Numbered from the stretch's first letter, positions 18,035-28,181 are shown. The stretch is DNA of 64,000 nt from Flavobacterium sp. FEMGT703F (GCA_002786385.1 PGCN01000018.1:186001-250000), one strand, 5' to 3'. Made by a program: numbers and translations. Notes: a model not told the origin generated them from the sequence alone.

Positions 18035-18064
18035 CTTTCCATTTTTTTTCTGTAAAAAGAAAAC
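18000..18064. repeat. Long inverted repeat, about 31-bp arms
   Basis: The left arm (18000-18031) and right arm (18034-18064) are near-perfect inverted copies starting GTTTTCTTTTTACAG, with only one mismatch/indel spot. The right arm is the T-tract side of the tRNA-Ser terminator, so the repeat unit and the tRNA terminator share a 3' tail. Confidence 0.85.
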
Positions 18065-18086
18065 CGAAGCTTTCGCTTCGGTTTTC
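18054..18086 (-). terminator. Terminator of tRNA-Ser
   Basis: GAAAACCGAAGC (18059-18070) and GCTTCGGTTTTC (18075-18086) make a perfect 12-bp stem with a four-base loop. On the minus strand it is followed by TTTTT. It lies 4 bases past the tRNA 3' end. Confidence 0.9.
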
Positions 18087-18090
18087 ATCG

Positions 18091-18177
18091 CAGAGAGGAA
18101 GGGATTCGAACCCTCGATGCAGTTACCCACATACAAACTTTCCAGGCTTGCTCCTTCAACCACTCGGACACCTCTCT
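18091..18177 (-). tRNA. tRNA-Ser (anticodon GGA)
   Basis: This 87-base gene has the long variable arm of class II tRNAs. On the minus strand the acceptor stem AGAGAGG (18177-18171) pairs with CCTCTCT (18098-18092), with discriminator G at 18091. The anticodon loop CTGGAAA gives anticodon GGA, which reads UCC and UCU serine codons. The T-arm contains GGGTTCGAATCCC. The 3' CCA is not encoded. It lies 59 bases after ansA on the same strand and has its own terminator. Confidence 0.96.
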
Positions 18178-18236
18178 AATTTTGTGGTGCAAAGAACAAC
18201 AAAAAAAATGATTTATAAAAGCGTGTTGCAAAATTC

Positions 18237-19271
18237 TTATTGCATTTCTCCACGCAAAGCCGTTTCAAATATGGTCTTGAAAACAGTAGGCGAAACATTT
18301 TGTCCTAAAAGATACATCAACTTAGTTATTGCGGCTTCCGTTGTAATGTCTTTCCCCGAAATAATGCCGATATTTTTCAGTTGTGTACTGGTTTCGTATT
18401 GACCCATATTAACACTACCACCTGAACATTGGGTAACGTTAACGACTTGCAATCCTTGCTTGATAGCTTTCTTCAAAATTTGAATAAACCAATCTTCAGT
18501 AGGTGCATTGCCGGAACCATACGTTTCTAAAACGATCCCTTTTAAGTTAGGCGTCGCCATAATCGCCGACAAAACATTTTCGTTAATCCCGGGAAACATT
18601 TTGATAATGACCACATCATCATTTAATGTTTTATGAACTACTAACTTTTTATTGGATTGCTTGGCTAAAATCACATTCGGATTCACATTCAAATGCACAC
18701 CGGACTCGGCTAAAGGCGGATAATTCGGCGAGGTAAAAGCATTAAAATGTTCGGCGCTTATTTTAGTAGTTCGGTTGCCGCGGTAGAGTTTGTATTCAAA
18801 ATACAAACAAACTTCCTGAATCACCGGCTTGCCTTTTTGTTGTAAAGAGGCAATTTGAATGGCGGTAATCAAGTTTTCCTTAGCGTCTGTGCGCAAATCG
18901 CCTATTGGCAATTGAGAACCGGTAAAAACCACCGGCTTGGCCAAATTTTCGAGCATAAAACTCATGGCAGAAGCGGAATACGACATCGTATCGGAACCGT
19001 GTAAAATAACAAAGCCGTCAAAATCGTTGTATTTCTCTTCAATAATAGTCGCAATTTGAACCCATTTGTCCGGACTCATATTAGACGAATCAATAGGTTT
19101 GGCAAAGGAAATGGTTTCTATTTCACAATCCAGTTGCTTAAGTTCAGGGATTTTTTGCAGCAATTTCTTGAAGTTGAAAGCCTTGAGCGCACCCGTTTCA
19201 AAATCTTTCATCATTCCGATAGTACCACCGGTGTAGATGAGTAAAATATTGGGTTTAGCCTGCGTTTTCAT
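18237..19271 (-). CDS. ansA: Type I L-asparaginase
   Basis: Asparaginase hydrolyses asparagine to aspartate and ammonia. The 344-residue protein has no signal peptide, which fits the cytosolic type I enzyme. The two threonine-containing active-site motifs are visible: IYTGGTIGM near the N-terminus and LHGSDTMSYSA (normally HGTDT) at about 93-103, with GSQLPIGDLRTDAKEN downstream. Its start overlaps the end of the acyltransferase gene by 17 bases, indicating coupling within a tatD-acyltransferase-ansA operon. Confidence 0.93.
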   Translation of the reverse strand: MKTQAKPNILLIYTGGTIGMMKDFETGALKAFNFKKLLQKIPELKQLDCEIETISFAKPIDSSNMSPDKWVQIATIIEEKYNDFDGFVILHGSDTMSYSASAMSFMLENLAKPVVFTGSQLPIGDLRTDAKENLITAIQIASLQQKGKPVIQEVCLYFEYKLYRGNRTTKISAEHFNAFTSPNYPPLAESGVHLNVNPNVILAKQSNKKLVVHKTLNDDVVIIKMFPGINENVLSAIMATPNLKGIVLETYGSGNAPTEDWFIQILKKAIKQGLQVVNVTQCSGGSVNMGQYETSTQLKNIGIISGKDITTEAAITKLMYLLGQNVSPTVFKTIFETALRGEMQ

Positions 19272-20391
19272 ACTTCATTTTATTGACTACCGGATTGGCA
19301 TACATAGCTAAAAAACCTTCTACCATTTGCGGATTGGTTTCATCAATGCGCATTTCTAAACGTCTTTCAAAAAGGGATTTTTCGTTTTCTGTGTAAAATG
19401 CTTTGAATTGATCTGTTTTAAAAAGCAAATCGTAAGCGATGTAATTGGTAGGCCAAAGCTTGTAAGTCTGCAAAATAGCATCATCTATAACTTGAGCCAG
19501 CGCCTGAATTTGCTTATTAGTATTGTCGAACTCACATGCAATTTTATCGATTTCATTCGTTAAAACTTCGCCAACGTGAATATGAATGCGTTTTTTTTGT
19601 CCGATAATCCCACTTAAGAGGGTAATAAAATCTTCGTTCTTGTCTTTGATGTATTTTTCCGCATTGGCTTCGGCCATAAGTTGCGGCATCTTTAAGGCAT
19701 CTGTTGGGTCGTATTCGTAGGAAATAGAAACCGGTACAATTTTTAGTTTTTTAAAATAATCCAGCATAGACGCCTCACCGGAAGCCATGGCCAACATTTT
19801 TAAAACACCGCTATGCGTCGCATCGTTCCCATCTTTGGTTCGGCCTTCCCGTTGGGCAATCCACACCGAACGGTTTTCGCGCAGTAGCAACTGACCGATG
19901 TACTCCGACATCAATTTGGAACTTTCCAATAATTCTCTCGGTGGCAAACCACGTTGTACTAAAAAATTACGATTGAGCTTAGATAAGGTTTTTAAAAAAT
20001 CCTTTTTGACCAAATTGTCGCCAATGGCTGAGGCCGTCATGACCAACCCGTGTTCGTGTAGGCATACGTTCAACAATGACGTGTCTAAAATAATATCGCG
20101 GTGGTTGGAAATAAACAAATACGAGGTATTGGGTTCTAATTTTTCAAAACCCGAAGTAGAAAGTCCGTCTGAGCTTTTCTCTAAAACTTTCTTAACCGCC
20201 TTGTAGGCAAAATTGATTTGGAAATCGCGGATAGAATGCGTGCGCTTCAACTGTTCTTTCCAAACCGAATCGTCTTCATTTTCGTAGGCAAAATTCATCA
20301 ACGCCTTCATCATCGGATGATTTATCGCTGATAAAATGGCTTGGTTTACCTCGGCATCATAATAAGGTCGGATAGCATCAAACTTTGACAT
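19255..20391 (-). CDS. 1-acyl-sn-glycerol-3-phosphate acyltransferase family protein
   Basis: A 378-residue protein of the glycerolipid acyltransferase superfamily, predicted to transfer acyl groups in phospholipid synthesis. The acceptor/catalytic motif appears as FISNHRDIILD, with five rather than four residues between the His and the last Asp. The substrate-binding block is WIAQREGRTKDG. There are no strong membrane helices. The ATG at 20391 (MSKFDAIRPYYD) is preferred over an upstream start nine codons earlier. It lies between tatD (65-base gap) and ansA (17-base overlap). Confidence 0.85.
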   Translation of the reverse strand: MSKFDAIRPYYDAEVNQAILSAINHPMMKALMNFAYENEDDSVWKEQLKRTHSIRDFQINFAYKAVKKVLEKSSDGLSTSGFEKLEPNTSYLFISNHRDIILDTSLLNVCLHEHGLVMTASAIGDNLVKKDFLKTLSKLNRNFLVQRGLPPRELLESSKLMSEYIGQLLLRENRSVWIAQREGRTKDGNDATHSGVLKMLAMASGEASMLDYFKKLKIVPVSISYEYDPTDALKMPQLMAEANAEKYIKDKNEDFITLLSGIIGQKKRIHIHVGEVLTNEIDKIACEFDNTNKQIQALAQVIDDAILQTYKLWPTNYIAYDLLFKTDQFKAFYTENEKSLFERRLEMRIDETNPQMVEGFLAMYANPVVNKMKYENAG

Positions 20392-20456
20392 GTTCGTATT
20401 GGCTTGTTTGTAGAACAAATGAACAAAAAAAATCTCAAATGCCCGTTATAAAATGA

Positions 20457-21227
20457 TTAAATCCCGAAAACGGCTTTGGAATTTTCTGTGGTAATTCGTG
20501 CAATTTCGGCTACCGGAAGCTCGTAAATTTGGGCTAACTTTTCGGCTACCAGCAAAGTATAACTGCTTTCGTTTCGCTTGCCGCGATACGGTACCGGTGC
20601 TAAATACGGCGAATCGGTTTCTAATACAATATGTTGCAAATCGATTTCTTTTAAAAACTGATCTATCTTCCCGTTTTTAAACGTGGCCACACCGCCAATC
20701 CCTAACTTCATGTTCAAGTTGATGGCACGTTGGGCTTGTTCAAAATCGCCGGTAAAACAATGAAAGATACCAAACAAATCTTCTGACTGCTCACTTTCCA
20801 GTACTTCAAAAACTTCGTCAAAAGCGTCTCGGCAATGGATATTGATACCTAATTGATACTTTTTAGCCCATTGAATTTGTCGGCGAAAGGCTTCCTGCTG
20901 AATGGCTAAAGTGGTTTTATCCCAATACAAATCGATTCCGATTTCGCCTATGGCTTGAAATTTCCTTTTGGCCAATTCGGTTTCAACGTGTGCTAATTCT
21001 GCTAAATAAGTATCCGGTTTCACATAACACGGATGCAATCCCATCATTAAATAAATGTTTTGTGGAAACTGCGCTTCCAACTCGTACATTTTTTGGGTAT
21101 AGGTCGAATCAATCGAAGGAACAAAGAAACGAGAAACTCCTGCATCGATAGCTCTTTGGATCATTTCGGTTCGATCGTTTTCAAACTCTTCGGAATACAA
21201 ATGCGTGTGGGTATCGGTAAAAATCAT
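20457..21227 (-). CDS. tatD: TatD family metal-dependent hydrolase
   Basis: A 256-residue TIM-barrel hydrolase of the amidohydrolase superfamily; characterised members are 3'-5' DNA/RNA exonucleases. Metal ligands are visible in TDTHTHLYSEEF (residues about 3-14), GEIGIDLYWD, INIHCRDAF, IFHCFTGD and ETDSPYLAPVPYRGKRN. Length and motifs are standard. It is the first gene of the operon with the acyltransferase and ansA. Confidence 0.94.
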   Translation of the reverse strand: MIFTDTHTHLYSEEFENDRTEMIQRAIDAGVSRFFVPSIDSTYTQKMYELEAQFPQNIYLMMGLHPCYVKPDTYLAELAHVETELAKRKFQAIGEIGIDLYWDKTTLAIQQEAFRRQIQWAKKYQLGINIHCRDAFDEVFEVLESEQSEDLFGIFHCFTGDFEQAQRAINLNMKLGIGGVATFKNGKIDQFLKEIDLQHIVLETDSPYLAPVPYRGKRNESSYTLLVAEKLAQIYELPVAEIARITTENSKAVFGI

Positions 21228-21243
21228 TGGAATTAAAGGCGCT

Positions 21244-21275
21244 AAGATTCTGAGGTGCTAAGGTACTAAGTTTAC
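21244..21275. repeat. Short 'ctaagattctgaggtgctaagg' type spacer repeat
   Basis: A tandem run of degenerate 10-11-base units (gctaagattct, gaggtgctaag, gtactaag) sits between the divergent tatD and protease genes. Similar degenerate runs occur in other spacers of this window. Confidence 0.5.
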
Positions 21276-21306
21276 AGAGAATTTTCCAGCATAATGGAAT
21301 TTAGAT

Positions 21307-21314
21307 TACTTTTG
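21307..21314 (+). promoter_or_regulatory. Putative -7 box of the retropepsin-like gene
   Basis: TACTTTTG fits TAnnTTTG and lies 18 bases before the ATG at 21332. It supports that start. Confidence 0.45.
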
Positions 21315-21331
21315 GAAACCAATTCAAAGCT

Positions 21332-21769
21332 ATGAAAGACTTGCAAGAAGTGCTGAAGAAAGAAAAGTACAAAAAGATCCATTTTAAAGTTTCGAAAACG
21401 CAACATTTGCTCATTAAAGCGAGTCTTAACGGCGTGACCGGCAATTTTATTTTAGATACCGGTGCTTCCAACAGTTGTGTCGGTTTTGACAATGTAGACT
21501 TTTTTAACCTTACCGCCGGAAAATCGAAAACCAAAGCAGCCGGCGCAGGAGCTACAGGGATGTTTACGCAATTGGCGAAAAACAATGATTTAAAAATAGG
21601 GCGATGGAAAACGGATGGTTTTCACTTAATCATTTTCGATATGACTCATGTGAATCAGGCTTTACAACAATACAAAGCCAAACCGGTTCACGGCATTATC
21701 GGTGCTGATGTTTTATTGGAAGGGAAAGCGATTATTGATTACTATAATCACTGCCTGTACCTGAAGTAA
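21332..21769 (+). CDS. Retropepsin-like aspartic protease (clan AA)
   Basis: A 145-residue protein with the single-domain aspartic protease signature: [14 protein letters not shown] (about 45-58) holds the catalytic DTGA triad, and [18 protein letters not shown] (about 118-135) is the second conserved block, with a hydrophobic-hydrophobic-glycine pair. One domain implies it works as a dimer, as in retroviral proteases. There is no signal peptide. Its substrate is unknown. The last 38 bases overlap the MFS gene tail to tail. Confidence 0.85.
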   Translation: MKDLQEVLKKEKYKKIHFKVSKTQHLLIKASLNGVTGNFILDTGASNSCVGFDNVDFFNLTAGKSKTKAAGAGATGMFTQLAKNNDLKIGRWKTDGFHLIIFDMTHVNQALQQYKAKPVHGIIGADVLLEGKAIIDYYNHCLYLK

Positions 21770-22979
21770 AATGTTTCTTCATCGAATAATACGCCAAAAT
21801 CGTACTGACTAACATCAAAAAACCTCCCAAAATAAAAGGTGCTCCGGGTAATTGAAACGGTGCTTCATCGTGGGTGAAAAAGTAAAAAGTGTTCGTCATC
21901 ATAGGCGGACCGATAATGGCTGAGGCACTCATCAAACTCGCCAATGTCCCTTGAATTTCACCTTGTTCATTAGCCGGTACTTTTCCGGAAACTTCCGATT
22001 GCAAAGCCGGACCGGCAATACCGCCCAAACAATACGGGACTAAAAAGGCAAACATCATCCAGCTTTGTGTGGCAAAAGCAAACAACAACATTCCGATAGT
22101 ATATAACGACAAGCCTAGGTAAATACTTTTCTGGTTCCCCAAACGCGGACTCGTAAAACGCACCAAACCACCTTGTACGAGACCGACAAGAAGGCCGACT
22201 ACACCTAGCGAAATTCCAACCATTTTTTCATCCCAACCAAAGCGATACATGGTAAAGAAACTCCAATTGCTGTGAACTGCGTGTGAACCGACGTACAACA
22301 AGAAAATGGCTAATATGAGTCCGATTAAGGAAGGGTATTTTTTCAAATTCAGCAAGGCGCCAATCGGATTGGCTCTTTTCCATTCAAAGGCACGACGGTT
22401 TTCTTTAGACAACGATTCAGGCAAGATGAAATAGCCATATAAAAAGTTCAGCAAACACAAAACGGCTGCGGCATAAAACGGCACTCGGGAACCGTATTGC
22501 CCTAACAAACCGCCAAGCACCGGACCAATGATAAAGCCCAATCCAAAGGCTGCGCCTATCATTCCGAAGTTTTTGGCTCTGTTTTCCGGCGTACTGACAT
22601 CGGCTATATAAGCGGAAGCTGTGGTAATACTGGCTCCGGTTAAACCGGCTATGATGCGGCCTACAAAGAGCCAAACAATGGTTGGAGAAAAAGCCAAGAG
22701 TAAATAATCAAGTGCAAAGGCAAAGAGCGAAATCAGGATAATGGGGCGACGTCCGTATTTGTCGCTCAAATTGCCTATTAAAGGAGCGCAAACAAATTGT
22801 GTTATCGCATAGGCAAAGGTTAACCATCCGCCGTATTTGGCTGCTTCACTAATATCACCGTGAATCAATTCGGCTATCAACTTTGGAATCACCGGGATGA
22901 TTATTCCCCAGCCGGTGATATCAATCAGCATTGTGATAAAAATAAATCCTATTGCGGCTTGCTTCTTGTTTTTCTTCAT
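21732..22979 (-). CDS. TetA-like MFS transporter
   Basis: A 415-residue inner-membrane protein with 12 predicted helices. It carries the MFS motif [15 protein letters not shown] between helices 2 and 3, and [21 protein letters not shown] with [14 protein letters not shown] of the drug:H+ antiporter-1 group. This matches the TCR/Tet subfamily. Many chromosomal members are not resistance genes, so tetracycline export should not be assumed. No tetR neighbour is present. It overlaps the protease gene by 38 bases at the 3' ends. Confidence 0.87.
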   Translation of the reverse strand: MKKNKKQAAIGFIFITMLIDITGWGIIIPVIPKLIAELIHGDISEAAKYGGWLTFAYAITQFVCAPLIGNLSDKYGRRPIILISLFAFALDYLLLAFSPTIVWLFVGRIIAGLTGASITTASAYIADVSTPENRAKNFGMIGAAFGLGFIIGPVLGGLLGQYGSRVPFYAAAVLCLLNFLYGYFILPESLSKENRRAFEWKRANPIGALLNLKKYPSLIGLILAIFLLYVGSHAVHSNWSFFTMYRFGWDEKMVGISLGVVGLLVGLVQGGLVRFTSPRLGNQKSIYLGLSLYTIGMLLFAFATQSWMMFAFLVPYCLGGIAGPALQSEVSGKVPANEQGEIQGTLASLMSASAIIGPPMMTNTFYFFTHDEAPFQLPGAPFILGGFLMLVSTILAYYSMKKHFTSGTGSDYSNQ

Positions 22980-23048
22980 AGTTGATTTTGGGCTTTACCA
23001 AAAGGTGCGGGACAACTTCCTAATAATTTCTAATGCAACACAAATAAA

Positions 23049-23083
23049 CAAAAAAATCCCAAACTCTTTTGGAATTTGGGATT
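23049..23083 (-). terminator. Terminator of the giant T9SS protein gene
   Basis: AATCCCAAA (23055-23063) and TTTGGGATT (23075-23083) form a 9-bp stem. On the minus strand it is followed by a run of Ts. It lies just after the stop at 23107. Confidence 0.85.
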
Positions 23084-23106
23084 GGTAAATTTAGAATTTT
23101 ATAGTA

Positions 23107-26100
23107 TTACTGTTTAAACACTTTTATGGTATTTACAGTATTAGCTGCGTTTATTTTAACCAAGTAAGTTCCGGTTGGCAGTTTTGAAACATCAAGAACC
23201 GTTTCATGAGCGTTAACCGATTTTACAATTACTTCTTGACCAAGTAAATTATAAACAGCCAGAGATACAATTTCATGATCACCTGAAACAGTTAACACCT
23301 CATTCATTGGGTTAGGGTACACTTTTATTTCATTTTCTAAAACTACAGTATCGTCAATTCCCAGATTAGATGTCGGACAACTGATGGCTGTTGGCACACT
23401 GCGTAGTGTATTGGTTCCATCTCCCAATTGGCCTAAATTATTGCGTCCCCAAACATACATTGTACCATCAGTCTTGATGGCAGATGTTGTTGAAACACCC
23501 GCGTCAATAGTTAACCAATTTGTAGCTGTCCCTATTTCTACCGGAACACTACTACTTACTGTAGTGCCATTCCCCAATTGAGAGTAACTATTAATTCCCC
23601 AAGCCCAAATAGTACCGTTATTCTTTTTACCCACGGCATGAGCACCCCCTACGCCAATGTGTTGCCAGTCGTTTGCTGTCCCTATTTGTACAGGTGTCGT
23701 TCTATCGGTGGCCGTTCCGTCACCTAACTGGCTATACTGGTTATCACCCCAAGCCCAAATTGTACCATCCGTTTTTAGGGCATATGAACTACCATTTCCT
23801 GCATATACTTTTGACCAATTGGTTGCAGTGCCAATTTGTACCGGCGCATTGCTGTTACTCAAATTTCCGTTACCTAACTGACCTTTGTTGTTGTAACCCC
23901 AAGCCCAAAGCGTACCGTTGGATTTAACTGCTAAAGTATAATCATATCCAGCAGAAACATGCGCCCAAGTATCGGTTCCTAATTGTGTTGGTTCAAAATA
24001 ATTCAAACTCGTGGATAATCCGAGTTGTCCGTAGCCATTCGAACCCCAAGTCCAAAGCGTTCCATTGGTTTTTATAGCCGCAGTATGGCCAGTACCTGCC
24101 GAAACGGCTTGCCAATTATTGTCAGTTCCTACTCGAATAGGTGCCAACACAGCACTTCCCGACGTAGAGTTGAGGTTTCCAATATTTTGTCCCCAGCCCC
24201 ATAGGGAACCATCATTTTTAATAGCCATACCGGTAAAAGCAGTTTCAGAAACACTTTGCCAAGTATTTTCATTTCCAATTTGTACCGGGTAATTTCGGCT
24301 GGTGTTGGTTCCATCTCCAATTGAACCGTTTACACTGGAACCCCAAGCCCATAATGAGCCATCCGATTTGATAGCTGTAGCGCCCAAAGCAGCACAACTA
24401 AGTTGGGAAAAACAAGTAGTCGCTGCCGTCACGAAAAACCCTCCGTAAACCCATTCCGTTTGAGTGTTACCACAAACTGAGGCAACCCACCAATGGTAAT
24501 CTGTATTCGGCAATAATCCGGTTAAATTTGCTGAAGTAGCAACTGTACTTCCGTCAATTCCACCAATAGTAGGTGTGGTATTATACAAATACAGGTAAGT
24601 ATTCGGAGCAGGTGTCGCAGCAGTCCAATTCAAAGTAGCTGTAGTCGAGGTAATATTGGTAGTCGAAAAATTAGACGGAGGATTACAAGACGACGTATTA
24701 GCACAAGTTATTGAACGAATTCTGGATGTATTTTGAGTACCGCAATTGGCATTGGTACTGAAATGATATCTAATAACGCCAGAGGTAGTATTTGAATTCC
24801 AAACTAAAGGAGTTAGTCCACTTGCTAAGACCGAAGTTCCTGTGGCATTGGTAATGGTTATAAAATCGGTAGCAATAGAACTGGTAAAAGTATACTGCCT
24901 ATTTGAAAGTACATTAACATTAGTATATTCTCCAGCCCATGCGTCTGCAACAATTTGTTCTGCATTTCCTGTACATGAAGGGGTAAAAGTAGTGTCAGGA
25001 TACAATCCATAAATGGCACCATTACATGTTAATGCTGCAATCGTTGTAAAACTTCCTCCTGACACCCAAGCACTTTTGTTTCCATTACAATTAGAACGTA
25101 TCCAGTAATAATAGGTAGTGGCAGCAGTTAGTCCGTTTAAAGCGCCCACAAGATTAGCCACGCTGGTTTGGGTAGCATTTGTGGAAGTTAATGGAGCAGT
25201 ACTATTGGTGCTCAAATAAATATCGTATGAATTGGCCACAGGTGTTGGGGCAACCCAAAACAATCGGCATGAATTTGAAGTAATATTAGAAACCGTTAAG
25301 CCGGATGGTAATCCGCAACTTACAGGAGTTCCGCATTGAATATACCTGATTCTGTTGGTATTTTGAGCGCCACAGTTAGCATCGGTATGAAAATAATAAC
25401 GCACTACTCCGGTATTTGAAGCAGATGCCCAACTTAGCGGGGATAATCCGCTTGCTAAAACAGTATCGCCGGCTTCATTGGTAATGGTAACAAAATCGGT
25501 AGCGACTGAACTTGAAAAAGTATACTGTGTATTTGACAATATATTTACTTTTGAATATTCACCGGCGTAAGCATTGATTACGATTTGCTCTGCGCTTCCT
25601 GAACATGACGGGGTATAAGTTGCCGCCGGCCATTGCCCGTAAGTAGCCGTAGTACATCCGGTTAAAGCAGCAGTAGTAAAACTTCCTCCTGAGGTCCATG
25701 TGCTCTTTTCTGAACCACAATTGGAACGAACCCAGTAATAATAAGTTGTTCCTGCGGTTAATCCGTTAGTAACACTCACGCTGGGAGCAGTACTTGTTAA
25801 GGTTGGTGTTGTGTTTGTCGTCGGGGCAACAGTAGTTGGTGCAATATAAATTTCGTATCCTGAACCAGGGACTGATGCCGGAGCTGTCCAAGTTAATTGA
25901 CAAGTAGTAGACGTTATGTTGGACACTGCTAAATTCGTTGGAGGATTACAAGTGGTAGCGCTTGGTGTCATTTTCACCAAACCTAATTGCAAAGTTCCTG
26001 CCCAAATAACCCCGGAAGATTGGGTTCTGAGTGCACTAAAATAATTATCAGGCAACCCTGAATTTGAAGTGTTATAGGTAACACAGTTGGTGAAATTTTG

Positions 26101-26871
26101 CACACCATCTCCGTTAAAGGCAATCCATACCTTATTGTTACTATCAACATCTAAGGCATTCAATTGATAGCCCGCCAAACACGAATTACTCTGGTAGTAG
26201 TTGCTAAAAAAAGTTCCTTCAATAGTATAGGTCAAGAAACTATCAAAGCCAGCAACGTAAATCAGATCACCATAGGCTTTTAATAATTTATCTGTGCCTT
26301 GGGCAATGAAATTGTAATCGGTGCCGTTGAACTTGTACAAATTGCCGTTGTTGGTTACCCAAATGCCATTAGCATAATCAATCTCGATGGAGTTAATATT
26401 AGTCAATGCATTATAAGTCGTCCAAGTAGTACCATTAAATCTGGTAAGACCGGAAGTTGTTACTACCCAAAGATTGTTATTGCTATCTACGTCGATACAA
26501 ACAATAGCGTTGTTAGGAAGTCCCGAATTGGAGCTGGTATAATTGGTCCAAGTGGTTCCATTTAATAAGATGATTCCATTGTTTTGAGAAGCCATCCATT
26601 TTCTTCCCAAACCATCAATTTCGATTTCGAGGATAGCATTTGAGGCTATTCCGGAGTTTCCTGTATTGTATTTGGTAAAAGTAGTGCCGTTGAAAGTTGA
26701 AACGCCGCTAAAAGAGGAAATCCACAATACTCCATTGGCATCTGTTTTTATATCTCCAACGTAATCACTTCCTATTCCGGAATTTGAGGTGTTATAAATA
26801 GTGTAATTGTAATTTTGTCCGAAAGAAATAAAGCTGAACAATATCAATCCGAGCAAGTAAAGTTTTTTCAT
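23107..26871 (-). CDS. T9SS-exported propeller / FN3 / RCC1-repeat protein
   Basis: A 1254-residue secreted protein. In order: a signal peptide (ending SFISFGQ, 1-19); at about 20-305, repeats of about 40 residues (for example [20 protein letters not shown]) like the propeller of hybrid sensor kinases; three fibronectin type III domains, each starting C-x-P-x-x-L/F (about 310-400, 520-610, 725-815). Two copies of a C-T/N-G-A-x-YG domain with AEQIV and EYxxVNxLS separate them. At about 820-1170 follow seven RCC1-type repeats ([20 protein letters not shown]). The tail (about 1185-1254) is a type A T9SS sorting domain: [33 protein letters not shown]. No catalytic domain is seen. Adhesion or binding at the cell surface is the most likely role. 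Confidence 0.9.
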   Translation of the reverse strand: MKKLYLLGLILFSFISFGQNYNYTIYNTSNSGIGSDYVGDIKTDANGVLWISSFSGVSTFNGTTFTKYNTGNSGIASNAILEIEIDGLGRKWMASQNNGIILLNGTTWTNYTSSNSGLPNNAIVCIDVDSNNNLWVVTTSGLTRFNGTTWTTYNALTNINSIEIDYANGIWVTNNGNLYKFNGTDYNFIAQGTDKLLKAYGDLIYVAGFDSFLTYTIEGTFFSNYYQSNSCLAGYQLNALDVDSNNKVWIAFNGDGVQNFTNCVTYNTSNSGLPDNYFSALRTQSSGVIWAGTLQLGLVKMTPSATTCNPPTNLAVSNITSTTCQLTWTAPASVPGSGYEIYIAPTTVAPTTNTTPTLTSTAPSVSVTNGLTAGTTYYYWVRSNCGSEKSTWTSGGSFTTAALTGCTTATYGQWPAATYTPSCSGSAEQIVINAYAGEYSKVNILSNTQYTFSSSVATDFVTITNEAGDTVLASGLSPLSWASASNTGVVRYYFHTDANCGAQNTNRIRYIQCGTPVSCGLPSGLTVSNITSNSCRLFWVAPTPVANSYDIYLSTNSTAPLTSTNATQTSVANLVGALNGLTAATTYYYWIRSNCNGNKSAWVSGGSFTTIAALTCNGAIYGLYPDTTFTPSCTGNAEQIVADAWAGEYTNVNVLSNRQYTFTSSIATDFITITNATGTSVLASGLTPLVWNSNTTSGVIRYHFSTNANCGTQNTSRIRSITCANTSSCNPPSNFSTTNITSTTATLNWTAATPAPNTYLYLYNTTPTIGGIDGSTVATSANLTGLLPNTDYHWWVASVCGNTQTEWVYGGFFVTAATTCFSQLSCAALGATAIKSDGSLWAWGSSVNGSIGDGTNTSRNYPVQIGNENTWQSVSETAFTGMAIKNDGSLWGWGQNIGNLNSTSGSAVLAPIRVGTDNNWQAVSAGTGHTAAIKTNGTLWTWGSNGYGQLGLSTSLNYFEPTQLGTDTWAHVSAGYDYTLAVKSNGTLWAWGYNNKGQLGNGNLSNSNAPVQIGTATNWSKVYAGNGSSYALKTDGTIWAWGDNQYSQLGDGTATDRTTPVQIGTANDWQHIGVGGAHAVGKKNNGTIWAWGINSYSQLGNGTTVSSSVPVEIGTATNWLTIDAGVSTTSAIKTDGTMYVWGRNNLGQLGDGTNTLRSVPTAISCPTSNLGIDDTVVLENEIKVYPNPMNEVLTVSGDHEIVSLAVYNLLGQEVIVKSVNAHETVLDVSKLPTGTYLVKINAANTVNTIKVFKQ

Positions 26872-26898
26872 GTAGTTTTAATTAAGTTTTAAGTAAAT

Positions 26899-27004
26899 AG
26901 TCCCTTAAGCAATCTAGGCGAACAATAGAGTTTAACCTCTAACCAGACAAAATATGGCTGAAAGTATAGTGTCTCTATTCCTGTCAAAAATTACTTAAGG
27001 GACT
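26899..27004. repeat. 106-bp element with 15-bp inverted ends
   Basis: AGTCCCTTAAGCAAT at 26899-26913 and its inverted copy ending at 27004 (AGTCCCTTAAGTAAT on the minus strand) differ at one base. About 76 bases separate them, including a GAG-TTTAAC-CTC type hairpin. It lies between the 373-residue protein gene and the giant gene, both on the minus strand. It could be a miniature mobile element or an attenuator-like structure. No target duplication is evident. Confidence 0.65.
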
Positions 27005-27059
27005 TTTTTGGATAGTCAGCATGATATTTGCCAACAAAAAATGGTTTTCCAGATTGGTA

Positions 27060-28181
27060 TTATTTTTCCAATTTCAACCAGAAATAGTCGTTCCATCCTT
27101 CTATAAGTCGGGTTGGATCTGTATTTTTTGATCGGTCTTGTTCCGGAATCAACACTATTTTTTTGTCTTTAACCGTGAATTTGTAAATTCTTGGTTTGGC
27201 TTCTCCTTCTACAGTTAGTTCGATTCTGTAACTACCATCGGTTAAGTCAGCAAATTTAATTTCGCCCGGTTTGCCAACCAATTTGAACGCACACTGATTC
27301 TCGTTCCATTTGGCTTGTTCTACTTGAGCCGTGTTTGGACCGTTCCCGTAATGTTGTGCATACAACTTGTTGTCTTTAAACATGTTTACAGACCATTTTA
27401 CGCTTTTGTTTGTTTTTCTGCTGTTGGATGGATTCGGCATAAATTCTTCGTGAGTTAGGTAAAAACCAAAAAGAAGATTTCCGGTATCGGCATGATTCAA
27501 ATAAGCGAAGTTATTCCATGGTCCACGAACCACATACATTTCATTCATCGCCGCATAAGCATCATTATTGGTTAATTTTACCAATTCAAAGTCAAAGGAA
27601 TAAAACATTTTATCACCGGCATAAAAATCCAATCGGTAATTGCCCGGTCCCCAGTCTGTAATAAATGATTCGGAATGTCCTACCCATTCGCCATCACGTT
27701 GGTAGCGGCTGCTTGGCTCATTGAATTTTGTTTTCTTTCCATCGTCAAAAACTTGGTCACCGGAATACTCAAAATAGTTCATGTATTGGTTGTTTTTGAA
27801 CACTTTGATTCTCAAATACTCCGATTGATCCGAAAAAGCATTAACCGTTTTTCCGCTTACTGTTTTATTAGGGATGAAAGTCGCAGTATAACTGTTAATT
27901 GTACCAGCCGTGGTTCCGTAAAGGAGTGAGCTCATAGTTATTGCCGGTGTTTGTTTGAACTGTGTCCAATCTAACTTTAACCCAGCTGAGAAACCGCCAC
28001 CGCCGCCTTTTTTGCTTTTATCGCCTTTTTTGACTGCTTCTTTTCCTTTCTCTACAGTCTCAACCACTTCTGATGCTTGATTGGCTGTGTTTTTTGCTTT
28101 GTTTAATTTGTTTAATAATTGCGCATTAGTTGTGACAACAGAACACAATACTAATCCCAAAAGAATGGCTCTTTTTTTCAT
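27060..28181 (-). CDS. Secreted protein of unknown function
   Basis: A 373-residue protein I cannot assign. It has a signal peptide (about 1-20, ending TTNAQ), a lysine-rich linker at about 22-65 (KGKEAVKKGDKSKKGGGGG) and a large beta-rich globular part with many Tyr, Trp and Asn. The segments DWTQFKQTPAITMSSLLYG and WGPGNYRLDFYAGDKMFYSF look like beta-sandwich strands. There is no lipobox and no T9SS tail, so a periplasmic location is most likely. It lies downstream of the TPR-AraC regulator on the same strand, 290 bases away, and may be controlled by it. Confidence 0.7.
   Translation of the reverse strand: MKKRAILLGLVLCSVVTTNAQLLNKLNKAKNTANQASEVVETVEKGKEAVKKGDKSKKGGGGGFSAGLKLDWTQFKQTPAITMSSLLYGTTAGTINSYTATFIPNKTVSGKTVNAFSDQSEYLRIKVFKNNQYMNYFEYSGDQVFDDGKKTKFNEPSSRYQRDGEWVGHSESFITDWGPGNYRLDFYAGDKMFYSFDFELVKLTNNDAYAAMNEMYVVRGPWNNFAYLNHADTGNLLFGFYLTHEEFMPNPSNSRKTNKSVKWSVNMFKDNKLYAQHYGNGPNTAQVEQAKWNENQCAFKLVGKPGEIKFADLTDGSYRIELTVEGEAKPRIYKFTVKDKKIVLIPEQDRSKNTDPTRLIEGWNDYFWLKLEK

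Larger units (their letters stand above)
17732..18090. other. porT to tRNA-Ser gap, filled with repeats and terminators
   Basis: No gene is seen in these 359 bases. They hold the porT upstream region (17732-17834), two 100-bp direct repeats (17835-18034), a long inverted repeat (18000-18064) and the tRNA-Ser terminator (18054-18086). Confidence 0.8.

Noticed and set aside
18091..18177. Integration of a mobile island at the tRNA-Ser 3' end
   Set aside because: No integrase, no flanking copy of the tRNA end longer than 9 bases, and the neighbouring genes are core genes.
21732..22979. Calling the MFS gene a tetracycline-resistance determinant
   Set aside because: Family similarity alone does not show the substrate; there is no tetR partner or mobile context.
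23384..24292. Several open frames on the plus strand across the RCC1 region
   Set aside because: They resemble each other only because the real gene on the minus strand is internally repeated; none has a plausible start.
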